Source: Vitreoscilla massiliensis (GTDB taxonomy: Bacteria; Pseudomonadota; Gammaproteobacteria; Burkholderiales; Neisseriaceae). Taken from it: DNA of 64,000 nt. How positions within the stretch are numbered: the first letter of the stretch is position 1; each line of letters begins with the position of its first letter. The position numbers and the translations under genes were made by a program. Where the stretch lies: positions 1,197,053 through 1,261,052 of the forward strand of contig NZ_LN898221.1 of NCBI RefSeq assembly GCF_001457815.1, in the 5' to 3' direction. Of this stretch, positions 17,265 through 25,929 are shown piece by piece. The notes beneath the pieces were generated by a model. It made no database searches, had not been told where the DNA came from, and saw only the letters and a program-made list of their open reading frames with translations.

Positions 17265-18215
17265 ATGACAGAGACCGCGGTAAAGCCCACCATACAAGCG
17301 TATTTGGACATACTCAATCACAAAATCCTGCCCAAGCTGTTGGCTGAAGGCTTTAAGCCCAACATCATCAATGCCCGCGAAGCCTTGGCCAATGTCACCA
17401 AAACCTTGGTGACCAAAACAGTCGATTGCGCCAAAATCTGGGACGATACCTTAGACACGCAGCCTTATGCCGTGCCCGTGCGCATTTACCATCCACATCC
17501 CGAACAAGTGTTGCCGGTATTGATTTACTTTCATGGCGGCGGTGGCTCGGTTGGCAGCGTTACCGTGTACGACCCGATTTTGCGCCGTTTGGCCAATGCC
17601 ACCTCGCACATCGTCATCGCCGCCGAATACCGTCTCGCACCTGAAAACCCCTATCCTGCTGGCCAAACCGATGCGCTCAATACCGTCAAGCATTTCAAAC
17701 AAGTGCTGGAAGCGCGCGGCATAGACTACCAAAACCGCATCAGCATCGGCGGCGACAGCGCCGGCGGTGCCATCTGCAGCAATTTGGTGCGCCAATTGGA
17801 TTTACAACAATACCCATTGGCGGCGCAGGTGTTAATCTACCCGTCGGTCGATTTTTGCATGGGCTCAGATTCGGTCCAGCAATTTGCCAGCGGCTATTTT
17901 TTAACCGCCGAACGCATGCGCTGGTATTTCGAGCGCTATTTTCAAAATGGCGAAGACTATTGCCAAATGTCGGCTTTGCATGCTGAAATTAACCCCTTAA
18001 CGCCACCGACCTTAATCTTCACTGCTGGCTTCGACCCTTTGCGCGATGAAGCATGGGCATATGCGCAGAAATTACAGGCCGCTGCTGTTAAGGTAGAACA
18101 CAAACAGTTTGATGACTTAATCCACGCCTACTTGAATTTGGAAGATTTGTGCGCTGAAGATTGCGCCGCCACTTACGCGCAAATTGGGGCGTTTTTGAAT
18201 CGACCCATGCCTTAA
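17265..18215 (+). CDS. Alpha/beta-hydrolase, hormone-sensitive-lipase family esterase
   Basis: 316 aa, cytoplasmic carboxylesterase. The oxyanion-hole motif HGGGG (90-94) and nucleophile motif GGDSAGG with Ser165 are clear. Asp in FDPLRDEAW and His in LIHAYLNL complete the expected triad. Start taken at MTETAV with AAAGAG upstream; an ORF start at 17214 would add an unrelated leader. A DUS-like copy at 18072 reads Leu-Gln-Ala-Ala. The gene ends at its own terminator, ahead of the glc operon. Acyl substrate unknown. Confidence 0.87.
   Translation: MTETAVKPTIQAYLDILNHKILPKLLAEGFKPNIINAREALANVTKTLVTKTVDCAKIWDDTLDTQPYAVPVRIYHPHPEQVLPVLIYFHGGGGSVGSVTVYDPILRRLANATSHIVIAAEYRLAPENPYPAGQTDALNTVKHFKQVLEARGIDYQNRISIGGDSAGGAICSNLVRQLDLQQYPLAAQVLIYPSVDFCMGSDSVQQFASGYFLTAERMRWYFERYFQNGEDYCQMSALHAEINPLTPPTLIFTAGFDPLRDEAWAYAQKLQAAAVKVEHKQFDDLIHAYLNLEDLCAEDCAATYAQIGAFLNRPMP
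18072..18082 (-). repeat. DUS-like 11-mer inside the esterase gene
   Basis: Read in frame as Leu-Gln-Ala-Ala near the C terminus. Confidence 0.85.
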
Positions 18216-18231
18216 GTTTTAAGGACACTTG

Positions 18232-18250
18232 CCCGCTTGCGGGTTTTTTG
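18232..18250 (+). terminator. Intrinsic terminator after the esterase gene
   Basis: CCCGC-TT-GCGGG followed by T6. One of only a few terminators here not built from the DUS-like motif. Confidence 0.85.
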
Positions 18251-18264
18251 GTCATCACCATGAA

Positions 18265-18279
18265 ATTGGTCTGACCAAT
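18265..18279. promoter_or_regulatory. FadR/GntR-family operator upstream of glcD
   Basis: ATTGGTCTGACCAAT is a perfect 7-1-7 inverted repeat matching the ATTGGTnnnACCAAT box recognised by PdhR/LldR/GlcC-type regulators. It lies about 137 bases before glcD, the position expected for control of the glycolate genes. No regulator gene is nearby. Confidence 0.6.
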
Positions 18280-18415
18280 AAAAATAACAACAATAATGCT
18301 ATTGTGCTTTGATTATTAAGCAACTGTCTTGTAAGTACAGAAACAAAACCGATTGCTGACTTGACCACCAAACGGCCAACAGCATCAATCCCTCACAATA
18401 AGGTTTAGAAAAACC

Positions 18416-19906
18416 ATGGAACAAACCCAGAGAAACCGATTAAGCAGCGCCGAGCGCGATGCATTGCAACAAAACCTCAAGCAAACGTGGCAAGACATGT
18501 ATGTGTTGACCAAGCCGGAAGAAATCATTCCATACGAATGCGATGGCTTGGCCGCTTACCGCGAAATCCCATTGGCGGTGGTTTTGCCTGAAACTGAGGA
18601 ACAGGTGCAGCGCGTGCTCAAGACGTGCAAGCAATTGAACATTCCGGTGGTGCCGCGCGGTGCCGGCACAGGTTTGGCTGGCTCGGCCATGCCGATACCT
18701 GATGGCGTGGTCTTGTCCATGGCCAAGTTCAACCGCATTTTGGAAGTGAACCAACAAGCGCGCACTGCCACGGTACAACCGGGCGTGCGCAATTTGGCCA
18801 TCTCCGAAGCGGCGGCGCAATACCAATTGTATTACGCTCCCGATCCCTCCAGCCAAATCGCCTGCACCATAGGCGGCAATGTGGCGGAAAACTCAGGCGG
18901 TGTGCACTGTTTGAAATATGGTTTGACGGTGAACAATGTGCTGAAAGTGCGCGCCATCACCATAGACGGCGACATTGTTGAATTCGGCTCACGTGCTCCC
19001 GATGCACCGGGCTTGGATTTATTGGGTGTGTTAATCGGCTCGGAAGGCATGTTCTGCGTGACCACCGAGGTGGTGGTGAAGCTGGTGCCCAAGCCACAAT
19101 TGGCGCAAGTGATTATGGCCTCGTTTGATGACATGGGCAAAGCCGGCGACGCGGTTGCAGCGGTGATTGCTGCGGGCATCATCCCTGCCGGTTTGGAAAT
19201 GATGGATGGCCCTGCCACACAAGCGGCGGAAGACTTTTTGCACGCTGGCTACGACACCAGCGCCAAAGCGATTTTGCTGTGCGAGTCGGATGGCACACCT
19301 GAAGAAGTGGCCGAAGAAATTGCCCACATGGAAGCGGTGTTGAATGGCTGCGGTGCCACGCGCATCCAAGTATCGCGCAATGAAATCGAGCGTTTGGTAT
19401 TCTGGTCTGGCCGCAAAAATGCCTTCCCTGCTGCTGGTCGTTTGTCACCCGATTACTATTGCATGGACGGCACCATTCCACGCCGTTCTATCGGCTCGCT
19501 GTTGCGCTCAATCGAAGAAATGGAACGCAAATACCAATTGCGCTGCATCAATGTGTTCCACGCTGGCGACGGCAATATGCACCCATTGGTGTTGTTCGAT
19601 GGTCAAGACCAAGACGAATGGCACCGCGCCGAAGCGTTTGGCGCCGACATCTTGGAAGAATGCGTGCGCTTGGGCGGCACGGTAACTGGCGAACACGGGG
19701 TGGGCATCGAAAAAATCAATTCGATGTGTGTGCAATTCACCGAATTAGAGCGCGATGCGTTCTGGAGCGTGAAATTTGCCTTCGACCCCACGGGCTTGCT
19801 CAATTTCGACAAAGCCATTCCCACCCGCAACCGCTGCGCCGAGTATGGCAAGTTGGTGGTGCGCCGTGGCGAAACCTTGCCCCATCCTGAATTAAGCCGT
19901 TTTTAA
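18416..19906 (+). CDS. glcD: Glycolate oxidase subunit GlcD (FAD-linked)
   Basis: 496 aa. The FAD-binding catalytic subunit of glycolate dehydrogenase, oxidising glycolate (or D-lactate) to glyoxylate and passing electrons to the membrane chain. The FAD domain has VPRGAGTGLAGSAMP near 80-95 and the IGGNVAENSGG motif near 155; the C-terminal cap ends with the family's EHGVGIEK motif. Start ATG behind an AGGTTTAG region. glcE follows 21 bases downstream, so this is the first gene of an operon preceded by a FadR-type operator. Confidence 0.94.
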   Translation: MEQTQRNRLSSAERDALQQNLKQTWQDMYVLTKPEEIIPYECDGLAAYREIPLAVVLPETEEQVQRVLKTCKQLNIPVVPRGAGTGLAGSAMPIPDGVVLSMAKFNRILEVNQQARTATVQPGVRNLAISEAAAQYQLYYAPDPSSQIACTIGGNVAENSGGVHCLKYGLTVNNVLKVRAITIDGDIVEFGSRAPDAPGLDLLGVLIGSEGMFCVTTEVVVKLVPKPQLAQVIMASFDDMGKAGDAVAAVIAAGIIPAGLEMMDGPATQAAEDFLHAGYDTSAKAILLCESDGTPEEVAEEIAHMEAVLNGCGATRIQVSRNEIERLVFWSGRKNAFPAAGRLSPDYYCMDGTIPRRSIGSLLRSIEEMERKYQLRCINVFHAGDGNMHPLVLFDGQDQDEWHRAEAFGADILEECVRLGGTVTGEHGVGIEKINSMCVQFTELERDAFWSVKFAFDPTGLLNFDKAIPTRNRCAEYGKLVVRRGETLPHPELSRF

Positions 19907-19927
19907 GCAGCCTGAAAGACTCACAAC

Positions 19928-21004
19928 ATGCAAAACGAATTCAACCATTTACGCGAACAAATCTTACAGGCCGCATCTCAAGGCACGCGCTTGACCATAC
20001 AAGGCGGTGGCAGCAAGGCTTTTTACGGTGAACAAGTTGCCACCGAGCACATTTTGGACACCAATGCTTACAGCGGCATCGTCGAATACGATGCGCCCGA
20101 ATTGGTAATTACCGCCCGTTGCGGCACACCTTTATTGGAAATCGAAGTCGCCTTGGCCGAAAAAGGCCAAATGTTGGCATTTGAGCCACCGCATTTTGGC
20201 AAACACGCCACCATAGGCGGCGCAGTGGCTGCTGGCTTGGCTGGCCCACGCCGTCCTCATGCTGGCGCGGTGCGCGACTTTATCTTGGGCACCAAATTGC
20301 TCAATGGCAAAGGCGAACATTTGGAGTTTGGCGGCCAAGTAATGAAAAACGTCGCCGGTTACGATGTGTCGCGCTTGCTCACTGGCTCGATGGGCACTTT
20401 GGGCGTGTTGACTGAAGTGTCGCTGAAAGTGCTGCCGCGCCCAGTGGCCAGCAAAACCGTGGTGTTTGATTACGATGTCCACACTGCTTTGAAACAATTG
20501 AACGCGTGGATGGGCCGCCCATTGCCGATTTCAGGCACTTTGTGGCAAGACGGCCATTTGTATGTGCGCTTCAGCGGCGCGCGTGCGGCAGTGGATTACG
20601 CCATTGAAGTATTGGGTTGTACCTTGGTCGACGAAGACTTTGCCGCGACATTGTGGGCAGACTTGCGCGAGCAACAATTGCCCTTCTTCAGCGAACGCAA
20701 AGACAGTCAAACGCTGTGGCGCATCGCCGTACCCGATACCGCGCCGTATTTTGATTTGGGCGGCTCGCAAATCATTGAATGGGGCGGCAGCTTGCGCTGG
20801 GTCGCTACCCAAACCGATGCCCAAACCGTGCGCGATTTGACCGCACGCCATGGCGGCCATGCCACTGCTTTCCGTGGCGCTCAAGCAGACGTGCCTGTGT
20901 TCACCCCAGCAGAGCGCGCTCATTTGGCGATACAACAGCGCTTAAAAGACGCTTTCGACCCTGCGCACATATTCAATATCGGTCGTCTGTACCCACAATA
21001 TTAA
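19928..21004 (+). CDS. glcE: Glycolate oxidase subunit GlcE
   Basis: 358 aa. Second FAD-binding-domain subunit of the GlcDEF complex. It is shorter than GlcD, with GGGSKAFYG near 25, the ATIGGAVAAGLAGPRRPHAG motif, and a C terminus ending FNIGRLYPQY, all typical. A DUS-like copy at 19964 encodes Leu-Gln-Ala-Ala close to the N terminus. It lies between glcD and glcF on one transcript. Confidence 0.93.
   Translation: MQNEFNHLREQILQAASQGTRLTIQGGGSKAFYGEQVATEHILDTNAYSGIVEYDAPELVITARCGTPLLEIEVALAEKGQMLAFEPPHFGKHATIGGAVAAGLAGPRRPHAGAVRDFILGTKLLNGKGEHLEFGGQVMKNVAGYDVSRLLTGSMGTLGVLTEVSLKVLPRPVASKTVVFDYDVHTALKQLNAWMGRPLPISGTLWQDGHLYVRFSGARAAVDYAIEVLGCTLVDEDFAATLWADLREQQLPFFSERKDSQTLWRIAVPDTAPYFDLGGSQIIEWGGSLRWVATQTDAQTVRDLTARHGGHATAFRGAQADVPVFTPAERAHLAIQQRLKDAFDPAHIFNIGRLYPQY
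19964..19974 (-). repeat. DUS-like 11-mer inside glcE
   Basis: Codes Leu-Gln-Ala-Ala at about residues 13-16. Confidence 0.85.
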
Positions 21005-21015
21005 GCGGCCTGTAA
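21005..21015 (+). repeat. DUS-like 11-mer between glcE and glcF
   Basis: Starts immediately after the glcE TAA stop, single copy, no hairpin. Confidence 0.85.
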
Positions 21016-21040
21016 AAGATAAAAACGAAGAGAACACCCC

Positions 21041-22270
21041 ATGCAAACGACTTTAGCAGATTTCATTAAAGACACCGAGCAAGGCAAAATTGCCGCCTCG
21101 ATTTTGCGCAAATGCGTGCATTGCGGCTTTTGTACCGCTACCTGCCCCACTTACCAATTGTTGCAAGACGAATTGGATGGCCCACGCGGGCGCATTTACC
21201 AAATCAAACAAGTCTTGGAAGGCACACCCGCCACGCCGAGCGTGCAATTGCATTTGGACCGTTGCTTGACTTGCCGCAGTTGCGAAACCACCTGCCCATC
21301 GGGCGTGGAATACGGCAAATTGATTGAAATCGGCCGCGAAGTGGTGGAACAACAATTGCCACGCCAAGGCGCTGACAAATTAAAGCGTCAGGCTTTGTTC
21401 AAACTCACCACCTCACCCAAAGCCTTCAATACCGCATACAAGGCCGGACAAATGTTCCGCTCGGTTTTGCCAGCCACTTTGCAAAAAAAGGTCATGGCCA
21501 AACAAGTATTGAAGCCGGTAAACGTCAGCAGCCACAGCCGTAAAATGCTGATGCTCGAAGGCTGTGTGCAGCCGTCTATGTCACCCAACATCAACCACGC
21601 CACCTTGCGTGTGTTAGACAAATTGGGCATAGAACTGGTGCGTCCCGCGGGTGCCGGCTGTTGCGGTGCCATTCATTTGCACAACCAAATGCACGACGAT
21701 GGTTTGAATGACATGCGCCGCAATATTGACGCATGGTGGCCAGCAATAGAAGCCGGTGCCGAAGCCATTTTAATCAATGCCTCAGGTTGCGGCAGCACGG
21801 TGAAAGAATACGGCTTCCATTTGCAAAACGATGCTCGGTACGCTCAAAAAGCGCAGCGCATCAGCGAATTGGCCAAAGACATCGTGGAAATTCTCATTGG
21901 CGAAACCGAAGGCTTAAAAGCCTTGTTCAGCCAAGCACCAAGCGCGGCCACTTTGGCCTACCACCCTCCGTGCTCATTGCAACACGGCCAAAAACTCGGT
22001 GGCAAAGTCGAAACGCTGTTGTCAGGTTTGGGCTATCCCGTCTTGCTGCCGAAAGACAGCCATTTGTGCTGTGGTTCTGCCGGCACCTATTCTTTCTTGC
22101 AACCTGAGCTTTCAGGCCGCTTATTGCAAAACAAAGTCAACAATCTGGAAGCCTTGCAACCGAAAGCCGTGCTCTCAGGCAATATTGGTTGTATCGCCCA
22201 CATCGGCAGCGGCACCGACATACCGGTGATGCACTGGATTGAATACTTAGACCAACAATTGGGTCTCTGA
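21041..22270 (+). CDS. glcF: Glycolate oxidase iron-sulfur subunit GlcF
   Basis: 409 aa. Electron-transfer subunit. Two 4Fe-4S motifs are intact near the N terminus: CVHCGFCTATCPTY and CLTCRSCETTCPSG. Two CCG-type domains follow, seen in GAGCCGAIHLHNQ and HLCCGSAGTYS with upstream Cys partners (EGCVQPSMSPN, HPPCSLQH). AGAG before the ATG is a usable binding site. The lipoprotein gene starts one base after the stop, so translation is probably coupled. Confidence 0.95.
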   Translation: MQTTLADFIKDTEQGKIAASILRKCVHCGFCTATCPTYQLLQDELDGPRGRIYQIKQVLEGTPATPSVQLHLDRCLTCRSCETTCPSGVEYGKLIEIGREVVEQQLPRQGADKLKRQALFKLTTSPKAFNTAYKAGQMFRSVLPATLQKKVMAKQVLKPVNVSSHSRKMLMLEGCVQPSMSPNINHATLRVLDKLGIELVRPAGAGCCGAIHLHNQMHDDGLNDMRRNIDAWWPAIEAGAEAILINASGCGSTVKEYGFHLQNDARYAQKAQRISELAKDIVEILIGETEGLKALFSQAPSAATLAYHPPCSLQHGQKLGGKVETLLSGLGYPVLLPKDSHLCCGSAGTYSFLQPELSGRLLQNKVNNLEALQPKAVLSGNIGCIAHIGSGTDIPVMHWIEYLDQQLGL

Positions 22271-22271
22271 G

Positions 22272-22694
22272 ATGAAGCTATTTTGGGCTTTGGTGTTGGT
22301 GGCTGTGGGCGCAGCCGTCAGTGCGTGCGCGCCCACACAAACACCCACCCAAAGCGCGGTTTCCACACCACAAGTGGATGAAGGCGCTTACAAAGCCCAA
22401 TTCGACCAAAATTTTCAGCAATCGTGTTATGCCGGTTTTGAAAACAGCTTTGTCGAACAAAACATTGCTGCCAATGACGCAGATTTACAGGCCGCACAAA
22501 ACGTGTGTGCCTGCATCGCTTACAACTTAGTCAATAACAACAGCGCCGCACAATTGCAAAGCCTAGAGAGTATGAGCGCCAGTGCCGCGCAAGAAGTCAC
22601 CCAACCCTTGGTGGATTCTTGCAGCGAGCAAGTGTGGTCACACATGAACGCCGCTTCCGCACCGAACAGTGTCAGTGCGGCCAGTGGCAACTGA
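22272..22694 (+). CDS. Small lipoprotein in the glycolate operon
   Basis: 140 aa. Signal peptide ending in VSACAP gives a lipobox, so it is probably anchored to a membrane on the periplasmic side. The mature part has four further Cys (SCYAGF, VCACIA, DSCSEQ), which could form two disulfides. It starts one base after glcF, so it is translationally coupled, yet it is not a standard glc gene and I do not recognise the family. A DUS-like copy at 22485 reads Leu-Gln-Ala-Ala. Confidence 0.75.
   Translation: MKLFWALVLVAVGAAVSACAPTQTPTQSAVSTPQVDEGAYKAQFDQNFQQSCYAGFENSFVEQNIAANDADLQAAQNVCACIAYNLVNNNSAAQLQSLESMSASAAQEVTQPLVDSCSEQVWSHMNAASAPNSVSAASGN
22485..22495 (-). repeat. DUS-like 11-mer inside the glc lipoprotein gene
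   Basis: Codes Leu-Gln-Ala-Ala in the segment between the first and second mature Cys. Confidence 0.85.
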
Positions 22695-22789
22695 CAAAAA
22701 TTGTCAGCGTCATATTTAAATTACATAAGAGCATTTCAGATACGCTGATTATGCCTTCCCTTCCCATCTGTACATAAAGGATGCACATT

Positions 22790-23191
22790 ATGCAAACCAA
22801 AGCCATTTTAGGTGAACAAGAAATCCAAGCCATGTTGCAAGCAGCAACTGCCAAAGCCAAAGAAAATCAATGGCAGGTGGCCATCGCCATCGTTGACGAC
22901 GGCGGTCATTTATTGGGCTTTAGCCGCTTGGACGGTTGCGCACCCGTAGCAGCCCACATTGCCTTGGAAAAAGCCAAATCTGCGGCTTTGGGTCGTCGCG
23001 AAACCAAGGGTTACGAAGACATGATTAACGGTGGTCGTACCGCATTTGTATCAGCGCCGCTACAAGGTTTGTTAGAAGGCGGCGTTCCAGTTGTCATAAA
23101 TGGTCAGGTATGTGGCGCGGTTGGTGTGTCTGGTTTGGCCAAAGAATTGGATGCCGAATTGGCAAAAGCAGCGGTAAACGCTATTATTTAA
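22790..23191 (+). CDS. glcG: GlcG/HbpS family heme-binding-like protein
   Basis: 133 aa. The PduO/GlcG/HbpS fold is recognisable from VAIVDDGGHLLGFSRLDG, the AHIALEKAKSAA helix and the C-terminal GQVCGAVGVSG strand. GlcG is a frequent passenger of glycolate operons; its biochemical role is not settled, though relatives bind heme. The start is ATG 22790 with AAAGGA upstream; the ATG at 22781 overlaps that site. It lies 95 bases past the small lipoprotein, followed by a long hairpin. Confidence 0.85.
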   Translation: MQTKAILGEQEIQAMLQAATAKAKENQWQVAIAIVDDGGHLLGFSRLDGCAPVAAHIALEKAKSAALGRRETKGYEDMINGGRTAFVSAPLQGLLEGGVPVVINGQVCGAVGVSGLAKELDAELAKAAVNAII

Positions 23192-23202
23192 GATGATATT
23201 GA

Positions 23203-23245
23203 CCCAAGTCAAAACGCCATCTCTTTAAGACGGTTTTGATTTGGG
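23203..23245 (+). terminator. Long hairpin after glcG
   Basis: Arms CCCAAGTCAAAAC and GTTTTGATTTGGG (13 pairs, one G-U) around about 17 bases. No T run follows, so it may be a terminator of modest strength or an mRNA end stabiliser. Confidence 0.6.
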
Positions 23246-23526
23246 TTTATTAACAAAAGGCCGATGCCTACTGGATGATTTAAAGTATCTGTTAAAAACT
23301 TTCACTCTATTTACATATACATAAAAAGACAGAATTTATAATTCAGCTCCAACTCTAAGCCAGAAAAATTCCCTGCTCATATGGGTATTTACATGCAAGA
23401 AGCCTGCCAAAATCACTGATTTGCATCGAAACATTTTTGCTAAAAAAATGCAAAAAACGGTATCCTAAAGACGCAAAAAATCATCATAATATTACATCCG
23501 AATAGCACAGACAGAATGTGGATACC
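23246..23526. other. Non-coding region before the histidine kinase
   Basis: About 280 bases, AT-rich in its middle (23290-23340, 23440-23510). It must carry the kinase promoter, but I see no -35/-10 pair good enough to name, and no structured RNA. Confidence 0.4.
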
Positions 23527-24852
23527 ATGTCAGACCACCTCGCTCGTTATCCAGAATACAACCAAATCATCCAAGCGGTTTTGAAAGCGGATGCCTTGTT
23601 GTCTGGACAAAAAGAAGTCTTGGAACTGCTAGCAAAAAGAGCGCCACTTTTTCAAGTGTTGCACCGATTGGTATCCATCGTGGAAGAACAATACGATGGC
23701 ACCTTCTGCTCTATTTTGTTGGTAGACAATGTCAACAAAACATTTAAAGCAGGCGTACGGGTAGAGTACGAAAAAAACTACAGCGAAGAAGAAACCGGCG
23801 TTTCCATCTTGCCGCCTTATATGGGACCGTGTTGTATGGCGTCGCATTTGCATGAGCCTGTTTTGGTTGCCGACATTGCCAACGATGCGCGCTGGCAAGC
23901 GCCGTGGCGCGATTGGGCCTTGAGCAATGATTTGCAGTCGTGCCGCTCGCAACCGATTTTCTCGTCTACTGGCGAGGTATTGGGCACGTTTGCGATGTAC
24001 CACAAAAAATACGCTGACCCGACTTCGGCCAATTTGTACCAAATTGAAGTGACCTCGCACATTGCCGGTATTGCGATTGAGCGCAAAATGATTGAGCAAG
24101 CAGAATTGCTGAAAATCGAAGAAGAGCGCCGCTTGAATGCGGAATTAACCCAAGCGGTGAAATTGCGCGATGAGTTTTTGTCGATTGCCTCACATGAATT
24201 GAGCTCGCCACTGGCCTTGCTCAAAATGCAGACCGAATTGCACAAGGAAATGCTGGAAGAAGGCGAATTGACGCACGACGATATGGTGCAATTGTTTGAC
24301 AACCATGCCACACGTTTGGACAAGGTCATCGCAGCAGTGCGTACCATGCTCGACTCTTCCAGCGCTTCTGCTGGCAAATTGGAATTGCGTTACCACGATT
24401 TTGATTTGGCCGATTTGCTCAAAGATGTGGTGCAACGCCTCAAGCCTTTGGTGGAAAAAGCCGGTACCCACATTAGCTTACAGGCCGATACCTCGATTTA
24501 TGGGCAATGGGACCAATTCAAAATTGAGCAAGTGTTTACCAATTTGATTACCAACAGCATCAAATATGGTGAGCACAAACCCATCAGTATCCGCTTGACT
24601 TCAGACCAAGGCATCGCGCACTTGGAAGTGCAAGACCAAGGCATAGGCATCGCCCCAGAAGACCATGGCAAAATCTTTGAGCGCTATGAGCGCGTGGTGC
24701 CAACGGGCAACAAAGCTTCTGGTTTGGGTTTGGGTTTGCACATCGTTAAAGAAATCGTCGTCGCCCACCAAGGCACCATCCATGTGGAAAGTGATATCGG
24801 TTCGGGTTCCAAATTCATTGTGGAATTGCCGATACACGCCATGGCGATATAA
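23527..24852 (+). CDS. Soluble GAF-domain sensor histidine kinase
   Basis: 441 aa, no membrane segment. A GAF domain (about 40-185) ends in a linking coiled coil (186-215), then the HisKA H-box SIASHELSSPLALL with phospho-accepting His223. The HATPase_c domain has the N-box TNLITNSIKYG, the G1 box DQGIGIAPEDHGKIFERY and G2 ASGLGLGLHIV, so it should be active. It probably senses a cytoplasmic small molecule or redox state. No response regulator is adjacent, making it an orphan. Start taken at ATG 23527; an in-frame GTG lies at 23518. Confidence 0.9.
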   Translation: MSDHLARYPEYNQIIQAVLKADALLSGQKEVLELLAKRAPLFQVLHRLVSIVEEQYDGTFCSILLVDNVNKTFKAGVRVEYEKNYSEEETGVSILPPYMGPCCMASHLHEPVLVADIANDARWQAPWRDWALSNDLQSCRSQPIFSSTGEVLGTFAMYHKKYADPTSANLYQIEVTSHIAGIAIERKMIEQAELLKIEEERRLNAELTQAVKLRDEFLSIASHELSSPLALLKMQTELHKEMLEEGELTHDDMVQLFDNHATRLDKVIAAVRTMLDSSSASAGKLELRYHDFDLADLLKDVVQRLKPLVEKAGTHISLQADTSIYGQWDQFKIEQVFTNLITNSIKYGEHKPISIRLTSDQGIAHLEVQDQGIGIAPEDHGKIFERYERVVPTGNKASGLGLGLHIVKEIVVAHQGTIHVESDIGSGSKFIVELPIHAMAI

Positions 24853-24879
24853 GTCTGATTATTGTTATATTCATATTAA

Positions 24880-24912
24880 AAAGCGGCCTGTAAACATTTA
24901 CAGGCCGCTTTT
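24880..24912. terminator. Bidirectional DUS-like terminator
   Basis: Perfect arms AAAGCGGCCTGTAAA and TTTACAGGCCGCTTT, A-rich on one side and T-rich on the other. It lies between the kinase (+) and the tRNA-like gene (-). Confidence 0.9.
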
Positions 24913-24980
24913 CTGCGTGTTTTTCTTACATGGCATCATTGGAAATCTTATCTGTTTCTTTTTTACTCTTCAAGAGGGAG

Positions 24981-25054
24981 CACGCCCACAGGGATTCGAA
25001 CCCCGGTTGCCACTTTGAAGAAGTGGTGTCCTTGGCCAGCTAGACGATGAGCGC
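24981..25054 (-). tRNA. tRNA-Glu (anticodon UUC), atypical anticodon loop
   Basis: The minus strand folds as a cloverleaf: acceptor GCGCTCA/TGGGCGT (with G-U pairs), D-stem GTCT/GGAC, anticodon stem CCACT/AGTGG with loop TCTTCAA, variable loop CAAC, and T-stem CGGGG/CCCTG with loop TTCGAAT. By alignment with E. coli tRNA-Glu the anticodon is UUC. Position 33, nearly always U, is C here, and CCA is not encoded after the discriminator. Glu identity bases in the D-stem are present. It could be a working minor copy or a decaying gene. Confidence 0.72.
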
Positions 25055-25176
25055 GACAGAAGATGACTGTGTTACAGCGCGCCAAGATAAACCAAAGCCT
25101 GTTGGCTGTCAAACACCCTGCCCCTTTCAGAAATATTAAAAATCGGTACAATAGCCAGCACAGGGGAATCAACACA

Positions 25177-25929
25177 ATGAATATTTTAATTTGCAACGAT
25201 GATGGCTATTTGGCACAAGGGATACGCACCTTAGCCAAAGTCACCGCCGAATTCGCCAATGTGCGTGTGGTCGCACCCGAACGTGACCGCAGCGCCGTCA
25301 GCAACTCACTCACACTAGACCGACCTTTGAGCATACGCCAAGCCGACAACGGCTTTTATTATGTCAATGGCACACCCACCGATTGCGTTCACTTAGGTTT
25401 GTATGCCATGCCTGATTTTGTACCCGACATGGTGTTCTCAGGCATCAATCACGGCGCCAATATGGGCGACGATACTTTGTATTCTGGCACGGTTGCCGCC
25501 GCCACCGAAGCCTACTTGCTTGGCATCCCCGCGGTCGCCTTTTCCTTGCATGATAAATCTGGCCGCTATTTTCACACCGCGGAAAAAGTGCTGTGGCAAG
25601 TGGCCGAGTATTTTTCCAAAAACCCACCCACGCAGCCCTTGCTGTGGAATGTGAACATTCCCAAAGTGGAACCGGAAGAACTCAAAGGCTTTAAAGTCAC
25701 CCGCTTGGGTCGACGCCACCACATGCAATGCATCGTGCCAGCTGAAAACCCGCGTGGCCAACCGGTGTATTGGATAGGTTTACCAGGTGAAGCCGCCGAC
25801 AATGAAGCCGGTACCGATTTTGCCGCCAGCGCCGAAGGCTATGTCACGGTAACGCCGCTGTCTTTGGACTTAACTGCGTACAATCAAATGGCCGATGTGG
25901 GCAAAGCCATACAATCATGGAGTCTGTGA
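25177..25929 (+). CDS. surE: 5'-nucleotidase SurE
   Basis: 250 aa. Metal-dependent nucleoside monophosphate phosphatase linked to stationary-phase survival. The N terminus MNILICNDDGYLAQGI has the metal-binding Asp-Asp pair, and the VVAPERDRSAVSNSLT and SGINHGANMGDDTLYSGTV motifs are intact. Start chosen at this ATG because the family begins here; the 38 in-frame codons before it include the tRNA flank. Its stop overlaps the pcm start by one base (TGATG). Confidence 0.95.
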   Translation: MNILICNDDGYLAQGIRTLAKVTAEFANVRVVAPERDRSAVSNSLTLDRPLSIRQADNGFYYVNGTPTDCVHLGLYAMPDFVPDMVFSGINHGANMGDDTLYSGTVAAATEAYLLGIPAVAFSLHDKSGRYFHTAEKVLWQVAEYFSKNPPTQPLLWNVNIPKVEPEELKGFKVTRLGRRHHMQCIVPAENPRGQPVYWIGLPGEAADNEAGTDFAASAEGYVTVTPLSLDLTAYNQMADVGKAIQSWSL

